This document shows positions 59,301 through 64,000 of a stretch of 64,000 bases of DNA, piece by piece. This DNA is from Streptomyces parvulus (GTDB lineage: Bacteria; Actinomycetota; Actinomycetes; Streptomycetales; Streptomycetaceae): contig NZ_BMRX01000002.1 of NCBI RefSeq assembly GCF_014648855.1, positions 62,001 through 126,000 on the forward strand, written 5' to 3'. Position 1 is the first letter of the stretch. Each line of letters opens with the position of its first letter. The translations under genes and the position numbers were made by a program. The notes under the pieces are model-generated. The model was not told where the DNA came from, did no database searches, and saw only the letters and a list, made by a program, of their open reading frames with translations.

Positions 59301-60676
59301 CCGTGGCCGTGTATCTCGACGGCTACCGCTGGCACGCCTCCGAAGCCGTCAACCGGATCGCCGGGGACGCTGCGAAACGCGCCCGCCTGCGGGCCGACGG
59401 CACGCTGGTGTGGCAGATCACCTGGGACGACGTCATCGCCTGGGAGAAGGAACTGCGCGAGCGGTCCGGGCGCGTCGGCGGCGCCGACGCGGACGAGGCA
59501 GCAGGAGCGCTCGCCCCCGCGCTGGCCGGGCCGCAGGCACGGGGCGCCTGGCCTCCGTACCCGGTGGACGGCGACAACACGCCGGGCGGCAAGGCGCGCG
59601 CCCGGTGGGTGCGGCAGCGGCAGGACCCGGCGTACATGGACCAGCTGTTCGCCGGTGCGATCCCCGCGCTGCTGGGTTTCCTGGCCGATCCGGACCCCCG
59701 CCGGTGGCAGGTGCTGGCACGGCTCGCCGTGGCGGGCCTGATGAGCATGGCGCGGCGCGAGGACGTCGTCGACGCCGGGCCCGAGGCGGCGGTGCCGTGG
59801 GTGGAGGCCGCGCTGCGCGGCGAGGAACGCCCGGCGGTCGGCGGGGACTCGGGCGGGCTGCGGCTGTATCCGGTACGCGACGGTTCGGGGCTGCCCCTGC
59901 TGCTGATCGGGGACTCCCGCGTCAGACCGCAGGGGCTGAGCGCACTGGCGGTCCTCGACGACCGTCCGGAGGCCGTCGCCGGTGACGGTGCCGAGCACCG
60001 GCGGCGCTGGAAGGCGTGGCTGTGCTGGGGCAACGTCCTGCAGTTCCTCGACCCGTCGGGCGAAGGCCGGGCGGACGGACTGCAGCTGGCCCGCACCGCG
60101 CTGGACGCATTCGACGCCAGTCTGCTGGCCGCGACCGCCGGACAGGCCGGCGGGCTCCTGGCCGCCCTGGGCGAGGACCGGCAGGGTAGCGGGCTAACCG
60201 ATATCGGCGCGGTCCCGGCCGGGGGCGACGCGGAGCCCGGGCGGGGTGCCGGGCCGGGCGCCGGCGTCCGCCTCACGGGCTCCCGCACCGGTGCTGCGGT
60301 CGCGCACGCCGACGCCACCACACCCACGGCTCTGGAGCGGACGACCGCCTGGCAACTCGTGCTGCGGGAGCTGTCGTACATGGGTGACCCGGCCGTCGAG
60401 AAGCTCGCGCTCGCGCTCGCGGAGCGGGGTGACGTACCGCCGCCCGAGGCCGGGTGGGACACGAGTGGCGTCTCCCGCCCGCTGGAACTGGCCTGGCCCG
60501 CGGCGAGGATCGCCGTCGTCCTGGCCGAGGACGCGCAGGACACCGGCTATCTGTCCGAGTGCCACGCCGCGGGCTGGCGGGTCGGGGACGCGGGTGCCTG
60601 GGACGAGACCGAGCTGGCCGCCCTGGTCCGCCAGGCACGGTCCGGCGCGACGGACGAGGGAGGCGAAGGAGCGTGA
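53399..60676 (+). CDS. DEAD-box helicase-DUF1998-nuclease fusion (DrmA+DrmB-like)
   Basis: 2425 residues. N-terminal SF2 helicase: Walker A TTGTGSGKTESFLVPV (about 100-115), VVIDEFHTYDGAQGT (about 226), and motif VI YVQRSGRAGRS (about 1182). A zinc-finger-like pair CRHCG/CPERN lies near residue 505, and another, CPACGQAQG, near 640. The DUF1998/MZB region ends with LYDSLPGGTGYL (about 1767) and the four-Cys motif CPCGKEPRRRACHLCL (about 1803-1818). Then comes a Vsr/DUF559-like nuclease domain (about 1880-2015): VPDLLLRP, VAVYLDGYRWHAS, RADGTLVWQITWDDV. The last 400 residues are unassigned. In classical DISARM the helicase (drmA) and DUF1998 (drmB) are separate genes. Coupled to the UvrD gene by GTGA. 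Confidence 0.82.
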   Translation: MRPTLAAQALRDTAVEYLTTTFALAEPATQEALTDFLTDPADGLFRGPYLRIRRPFRSAPGGWERHLDWWQDGFRPYAHQAEAFARLTTKDGHAPRPTLVTTGTGSGKTESFLVPVIDHCRRERAAGRAGVKAVLLYPMNALAGDQAGRLGKLLDEDPRLAEVTAGLYIGEASARGTASPYGRVMVDRAEIRRNPPDILITNYKMLDLLLQRQLDAPLWADADLAYVVIDEFHTYDGAQGTDVAMLLRRLGAVAGAAEEGRPLGSVCPVATSATLGESGPEADPQTAGAGGARAMLDVASRVFGTYFPDDAVIGEDRREPGAFLKPLDASLPPVPPPGEMAALPDPAATAGGMDRLARAVLGCDASDARELGRRLLAHPVTHDLLATGVDQPLTFEEVLRGFPASSPWRLAVEQDPVTAVEALARFVALVSEARDPDAPDGERRPLLLVESHLWVRSLSRVLRFVAPRPVFSWSDADQAAASAVASAAQEERRRSVRRSGRLPSAYCRHCGRSGWSAVCPERNPSELVTAPDDVYRLSAGGGAGKARVRAMIAATPAEAAEEARRALARARRRRAAASRDASVLVLEDNGERLRPVDPDEVLLPGDRIADAPDKGVFVKMWYLQSDADEFARQDRCPACGQAQGIRFLGAGVAPLASVAVTQLFTGGELPAKDADGNDRRRTLVFNDSVQDAAHLAGFVASRAWKFSLRSLVHEQLTEQAAGKAEFAKDGVPLNELIAALVRRASVDKEKLLASVVPPDLHDVDGVRRLLAGRKRLPKGTWNLVGERLAFNTLLEFGLHARLGRTLELTRTVAAEVHLPDPGTTARTAEALYEEVLRQQLPFDEAAPAEGAPARPEAGDGGSDGDFGNAPDGGPGDARDAGPDAGVPVGVPAAGPERLRRFEGFVRGLLEHVRVSGGIRHAWLDTFIREEGRNRYSVWGGRPEGMQAFGRGSEAPAFVLVGARPGRTDFERVDTRESWYTDFTARCLDMDRSLAGDYLARLLPRLAEPGIGALAYRRTGEQRAGRGQDRAGVYGLTPGHVRVRPLADDETADAALVCRECGWTQTVPPERVGVWAGLPCPLKGCAGALRRPPAADAGRAGRDFRGDYYRRLYREADPYNVVAAEHTGLLTRKEREQVEKGFREGVRHTDPNVLSCTPTLELGIDIGQLEAVLLASLPPTTAAYVQRSGRAGRSTGNALLVSLADTSPRSLYHLAEPRHLIAGRILPPGCFLSATELLRRQFTAHLLDLAGRGRLEGVLPLPDRATALFGPAGWLRHFARAVVGRTDLVDDFLRLFPEVEGVPDSGASRDAHKELRRYVEPLPDAGDAAARSPERWLAWRLRDAERVWEAERTELVDRLAAIAEAAEALHDTVEDEAREKRTLGREAGAVRGQLQTLAQSGAQAFLVERGLLPNYTLVEDGVRLEAVLTRKEPARRARGADGERAPKSQWRTETRLYHRPAEAALTELAPGNSYYVLGYRHEVDGFDLGARPRGGEQTKDGTGEESRPAIAVWRVCPECGHVRTGRDAEADTSPCPRCAGPGIGGRSARFSVIVPRKVTSRDRRDDARIIDDQESRSRRYHSTVTAVDVDPAAVKESWRHESAVFGFDHVREAVVRRFNLGRARPGRRPDTFFAGREVSVSPFTVCPQCGGATDRDAGHPPVQEQVSESIAARPELAHHRPWCPTRRRARPVQAADARVITCAEHRTEALRVLLPAATLQVPERLASFSAALHLGLALRYGGDPAHIRSAPTGEPDRATGLTRNHLVLYDSLPGGTGYLQRLVERNGEEFRAVLARAQAYLRDCPCGKEPRRRACHLCLLGYAPDRDYPLLDRREALWMLDDVLGVDGHSRWDVRRARREPDGRARIGEGGEDVDRRRFAKQAQSDLERRFIDCLDRWLESAADGAGVEHEDTPTGRQGKQFTLRGRDGSPVHWEVVAQKPLDAHGTVPDLLLRPAGDTATGDGPRPVPVAVYLDGYRWHASEAVNRIAGDAAKRARLRADGTLVWQITWDDVIAWEKELRERSGRVGGADADEAAGALAPALAGPQARGAWPPYPVDGDNTPGGKARARWVRQRQDPAYMDQLFAGAIPALLGFLADPDPRRWQVLARLAVAGLMSMARREDVVDAGPEAAVPWVEAALRGEERPAVGGDSGGLRLYPVRDGSGLPLLLIGDSRVRPQGLSALAVLDDRPEAVAGDGAEHRRRWKAWLCWGNVLQFLDPSGEGRADGLQLARTALDAFDASLLAATAGQAGGLLAALGEDRQGSGLTDIGAVPAGGDAEPGRGAGPGAGVRLTGSRTGAAVAHADATTPTALERTTAWQLVLRELSYMGDPAVEKLALALAERGDVPPPEAGWDTSGVSRPLELAWPAARIAVVLAEDAQDTGYLSECHAAGWRVGDAGAWDETELAALVRQARSGATDEGGEGA

Positions 60677-63033
60677 ACACCCCGGTCAGGACACAGGTCA
60701 TCCCGACCCCGCAGGCCAACGAGGACATCAAAGGCCTGGCTCCCGGCGACAAGAACGCCGTCGGCGACTTCGTCCGCAGGTTGCGCGACGACCGCTCCAA
60801 CCGCGCCCTGCGGCTCACCCCGCTGCGGGACACGGGCCGCAACGGCCGGCTCTTCCTCGCGAGGGTCGACAGCCGCGGGACGGCTCTGCTGCTGGAGACC
60901 GACGAGAACCGCTTCAGCCTCCTCGCCGTGCGGGTCGGCGACACGGCCCGTGACGAACTCGCCCGGATCACCGTGGAGATCAACGAGATCTCCGGGGGGG
61001 TCGAACTCGTGGACCAGAGCGTGGTCAGCCGTGAGGTCGTCGCGCTTCCGCCCCGAGAGGACGCGGGCGACACCGGGGGCGGGTCGCCGTCGCCGGCCGA
61101 CGGCACCGCTCATCCGGCCCCCCGGTCGCTGCCGGTGCCCCTGTTCGCCAGGCACGACGACACGGGCCTGCTCCGCCTCGGCGTGTCCGCCTCGCTGCTT
61201 CCGGCGCTTCGGCGGATCACGGACCGGGCACAGTTGGACGCGCTGCTGGGCCACAACCTCCCCGCTCTCACCCGCGACGTCCTGCTCGCCCTGAGCGACG
61301 GAATGGAGCCCGCCGACGTCCGGGTCCACATCACCGACGCCTGGCGCGCCGACGACAAGGTGGATCCACACGACTGGGCGAAGGCGGCACGCCGTCCGGT
61401 GTCCCGGGTCAGCACCGAGGACGCCGCCGTGCTCGACGCGCTCGGCGACGGGTTCGAAGCCTGGCGGCTGTTCCTCCACCCCGAGCAGCACCGCCTGGCC
61501 ACCACCTCGTTCAAGGGGTCGGCCAAGGTGACCGGCGGCCCCGGGACCGGCAAGACGGTGGTGGCGCTGCACCGGGTGCGTCACCTGGTGGAGCGGCTTC
61601 CTTCGGGGCACACCAAGCCGGTACTGCTCACCACGTACAACACCAACCTCGCCAAGGACCTTCAGGACAGGCTGTACCGGCTCGGCGGTGACGAGCTGGT
61701 GCGCCGGGTCGACGTGAAGTCGATCGACCGGCTCGCCCGGGAAGTCGTCCAGGAGACGCACCCCGGGTCCCCGCTCCCCCCTCCGCTCAGCGACGAGCAG
61801 GCGCTGAGCCTCTGGCACACCGTGTGCGCCGAGGCCGAGGAGTACGCGTTCGACGCCGAGTTCCTGGACTGGGAGTTCAAACATGTGATCCTCGCCCTGG
61901 GGTGCGGCACCGAACAGATGTACCTCCGGGCCAAACGCGAGGGCAGGGGCGTTCTGCAGCGTCTCCCGCGTCACCGGGTGTGGGAGCTGGTCCAGCGCTA
62001 CCGGGCGCATCTGGACCAGCGACACCGCACCACGCACGCGCTCATCGCCGACGAGGCCGCCCGTGCGGAGGGCAGGCGGATGGCCAAGGTGACGGCGCAG
62101 GCCCGCTACAAGGCCGAACAAGGTGGCCTCGACCTGATCCACCGCGAGGCCGGAAGCGGTATGTGGCTCAGGCCCCGTTACCGGCACGTGGTCGTGGACG
62201 AGGCGCAGGACCTGTCCGCCTCCCACTGGCGCATGCTGCGCGCGATGGTGACTCCCGGCCCTGACGACATCTTCCTGGTCGGTGACGCCCACCAGCGCAT
62301 CTACGCCCATCAGGTGGTGCTGGGACGGCTGGGCATCAGCACGCCCGGCCGGGCCTCACGCCGGCTGACCCTCAACTACCGGACCACGCGCGAAATCCTG
62401 GGCAGCGCGCAGGGGCTGATGACCGGCGAGCGGTTCGACGACCTCGACGACAGCCCGGACACCCTCGACGGTTACCGGTCCGTGCTCACCGGACTGGCAC
62501 CGCAGTACTGGCGCGCCCCCGACTGGCAGACCGAGATGCGGGCGATCGCCGTGCTTCTCAGGGAACGCCACGACCGTTACGGAACGCCCTACGCGGCGAT
62601 GGCGGTCGGTGTCCCGTCGCGGGACGCGGCCAGGCAGTTGGCCGTCACCCTGGCGAATGAGCGGTACGGCATCCACGCCTGCGAGATCGGCAGGGACATC
62701 CCGGCAGAGGTTGACGCCGTGCGCATCGGCACGTTGCACGGCTTCAAGGGTCTGGAGTTCCAACGGGTTTTCCTCGCCGGGGTGAGCGAGGGCCTGATTC
62801 CGCATCAGCGGCTCGAAACCTACCGGCACGAACAGGTGGAACGCTACCGGCAGGAGGAACAGCGGTCCCGTTCGCTGCTCTTCGTGGCGGCCACACGGGC
62901 ACGCGACGAACTGGTGATCACGTGGAACGGGAAGGCCAGCCGTTTCCTCCCGGATCACGCCACAAGGAGCGCCGGGCACGCCACGGAACTTCTGGTGGAC
63001 GACGGCCCGCCATCCGGATCGGCAGCGGCATAG
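60673..63033 (+). CDS. UvrD/Rep-family helicase with N-terminal RelE/ParE-like domain
   Basis: 786 residues from GTG 60673, overlapping the upstream stop (GTGA). Residues about 5-110 (IPTPQANEDIKGLAPGDKN, ALLLETDENRFSLLAV) resemble a RelE/ParE-type fold seen at the front of some stand-alone UvrD-like helicases. The SF1A core has Walker A GGPGTGKTVVALHRV (about 287), the VVVDEAQDLSASHWRML Walker B (about 507), HGFKGLEFQRVFLAG (about 690) and SLLFVAATRARDEL (motif VI). No nuclease domain is seen. Last gene of the rightward set; convergent overlap of about 115 bp with the next gene. Confidence 0.87.
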   Translation: MNTPVRTQVIPTPQANEDIKGLAPGDKNAVGDFVRRLRDDRSNRALRLTPLRDTGRNGRLFLARVDSRGTALLLETDENRFSLLAVRVGDTARDELARITVEINEISGGVELVDQSVVSREVVALPPREDAGDTGGGSPSPADGTAHPAPRSLPVPLFARHDDTGLLRLGVSASLLPALRRITDRAQLDALLGHNLPALTRDVLLALSDGMEPADVRVHITDAWRADDKVDPHDWAKAARRPVSRVSTEDAAVLDALGDGFEAWRLFLHPEQHRLATTSFKGSAKVTGGPGTGKTVVALHRVRHLVERLPSGHTKPVLLTTYNTNLAKDLQDRLYRLGGDELVRRVDVKSIDRLAREVVQETHPGSPLPPPLSDEQALSLWHTVCAEAEEYAFDAEFLDWEFKHVILALGCGTEQMYLRAKREGRGVLQRLPRHRVWELVQRYRAHLDQRHRTTHALIADEAARAEGRRMAKVTAQARYKAEQGGLDLIHREAGSGMWLRPRYRHVVVDEAQDLSASHWRMLRAMVTPGPDDIFLVGDAHQRIYAHQVVLGRLGISTPGRASRRLTLNYRTTREILGSAQGLMTGERFDDLDDSPDTLDGYRSVLTGLAPQYWRAPDWQTEMRAIAVLLRERHDRYGTPYAAMAVGVPSRDAARQLAVTLANERYGIHACEIGRDIPAEVDAVRIGTLHGFKGLEFQRVFLAGVSEGLIPHQRLETYRHEQVERYRQEEQRSRSLLFVAATRARDELVITWNGKASRFLPDHATRSAGHATELLVDDGPPSGSAAA

Positions 63034-63325
63034 TCGGCCAGGACAAGCGGCTCGCACGGCCTGGCCGAGTGCTCTTCGGAAACCTCTTGACTGCTTGGCT
63101 GCGTTCTGAGCCGGCTGCCGCCGACGGCAGTTCGGCCTGCCCCAGCGACCAGCAGCGGGCCACGCGCAACCCGGCTTTCGTGACCGCCTCGGTCCACTCG
63201 TGAGCACCATCGGCATCCATCAGACGCGCCACCTGCTCGGAGCCCAGCAGGTCCAGCACCCTTGGCGTCTCGTCCGACTCGGTCAGACACAGAGCGAGGC
63301 GCTGCCCCAGCAGCGTCGCGGCCAC
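62918..63325 (-). CDS. Hypothetical protein
   Basis: 135 residues from GTG 63325, only 3 bp after the stop of the upstream gene, so probably coupled to it. The first half (LLGSEQVARLMDADGAHEW, LRVARCWSLGQAELPS) looks coding; the last 40 residues run antisense through the end of the UvrD gene and resemble shadow sequence. Family unknown; the 3' end is less certain than the start. Confidence 0.45.
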   Translation of the reverse strand: MAATLLGQRLALCLTESDETPRVLDLLGSEQVARLMDADGAHEWTEAVTKAGLRVARCWSLGQAELPSAAAGSERSQAVKRFPKSTRPGRASRLSWPTMPLPIRMAGRRPPEVPWRARRSLWRDPGGNGWPSRST

Positions 63326-63328
63326 CGC

Positions 63329-63958
63329 CTACCGTTCCATCGCCAGTGCGCGCCGGTAGGGGCGGAGCGCCAGCGCCACCGGACCCGCGCACAGGAGGCC
63401 CGCGTCCGACTCCGCGCTCTCCGTCGCGTCGGACAGGGACAGCAGCCCGGCACGCTCCGCGTACGGCAACCGCGCCAGTTCCTCCAACTCTCCCCGCACC
63501 GCCTGCGCGTCCCGAACGTCGACACCGCGCGCTCGCAGCAGGCCGCCCCAGAAGCGAGGGCGCGTCAACTCGCGCGGGTCGCACATCACCGGCAGGTGCT
63601 CCTCAGCGCACGTGTCGATCGCCTCGCGCAACCGCGCGTGCCGCTTGGTGTTGAGCCGCCCGTCCGCTCTGGTGCGGTCCCCCAGCACGCGCAGTACCGC
63701 GAGTGCCGCGCCCTCCTCGCCCGGTGCGACGGACAGGAACCGTGGCAGCGCCTCGAGCAGCACGGCCCGTACCAGGTCGGGGGTGGCCTCGGGCAGCCCG
63801 TCGCGCACCTTGGCGCCGCTCAGGGCGAGCAGATGCACGACCGCGTCCGCTGCCACTGGATCAAGACGTTCGCCGTGCTCCGTGCCCCAGGAAAGAAGAG
63901 AGCAGACGGCCAGACCGGATTCCGCTTCGCGTGTCACCCGAACGCCGTACAGAGCCAT
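63329..63958 (-). CDS. Hypothetical protein, possibly continuing past the window
   Basis: 209 residues from ATG 63958, but the frame is open to the right edge, so the true start may lie outside. The sequence is all-helical, rich in Leu, Ala, Arg and Glu (WGTEHGERLDPVAADAVVHL, VLLEALPRFLSVAPGEEGAA, TRPRFWGGLLRARGVDVRD). No motif recognised. It may belong to the defence island or begin a new region. Confidence 0.6.
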   Translation of the reverse strand: MALYGVRVTREAESGLAVCSLLSWGTEHGERLDPVAADAVVHLLALSGAKVRDGLPEATPDLVRAVLLEALPRFLSVAPGEEGAALAVLRVLGDRTRADGRLNTKRHARLREAIDTCAEEHLPVMCDPRELTRPRFWGGLLRARGVDVRDAQAVRGELEELARLPYAERAGLLSLSDATESAESDAGLLCAGPVALALRPYRRALAMER

Positions 63959-64000
63959 TCCCGGCGTGGAGCCACTCCTGTCCGTCGCGCACTGCTCGCG

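Overview
The window is high-GC actinobacterial DNA with strong GC3 codon bias, frequent GTG and TTG starts and long antisense shadow frames. Gene content and order (chiS-chiR-chiC, the atp operon, glyA, prfA, rpmE, rho, thrB-thrC-hom-lysA) point to a Streptomyces chromosome, core part. The species cannot be named from the sequence alone.

Left half (1 to about 34.1 kb), conserved core. After the tail of an ABC-2 permease and a cobalamin adenosyltransferase comes a chitinase module: sensor kinase and regulator (ChiS/ChiR type), then a secreted CBM2-FnIII-GH18 chitinase behind a promoter carrying two DasR-type direct repeats. Everything from 6.4 to 33.9 kb is on the minus strand: the complete nine-gene ATP synthase operon (atpIBEFHAGDC), a WecA/TagO-type glycophospholipid transferase, glyA, a phosphatase-like protein lacking its nucleophilic Cys, a Sua5-type tRNA-modification enzyme, prmC and prfA, rpmE behind a textbook SigR promoter, an LCP cell-wall ligase, a secreted trypsin-like protease with FG-GAP-type repeats, rho, the threonine/lysine genes thrB, thrC, hom and lysA, an ArgS-related protein and a single-domain response regulator.

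Junction (34.0 to 35.2 kb). A tRNA-Arg(CCG) with promoter and terminator marks the end of conserved synteny. It is followed by a hairpin-rich noncoding stretch, a truncated AbiEii-like nucleotidyltransferase remnant and an unknown minus-strand gene.

Right half (35.3 to 64 kb), accessory defence island. A divergent promoter region with an operator-like inverted repeat (39.80-40.10 kb) separates a leftward set (unknown 191-aa protein with a TTA codon, RecD-like helicase fused to a nuclease-like domain) from a rightward set: EVE/PUA-like protein, Ser/Thr kinase, SNF2-like helicase (DrmD type), a coupled 41-aa mini-ORF, an 1899-aa N6-adenine methyltransferase (DrmMI type) with a TTA codon and a low-GC3 C-terminal patch, then a 2425-aa DEAD helicase-DUF1998-nuclease fusion (DrmA+DrmB-like) coupled to a UvrD helicase with a RelE-like N-terminus. 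A Scr1/Scr2-type (XRE + DUF397) cassette with a frameshifted ATPase gene splits the methyltransferase from the helicase fusion. I read this as a composite DISARM class 1-like phage-defence island with unusual fusions and add-ons, lacking a visible drmC (PLD) gene. Two unknown minus-strand genes close the window. No CRISPR array, IS element, integrase or replication origin was seen.
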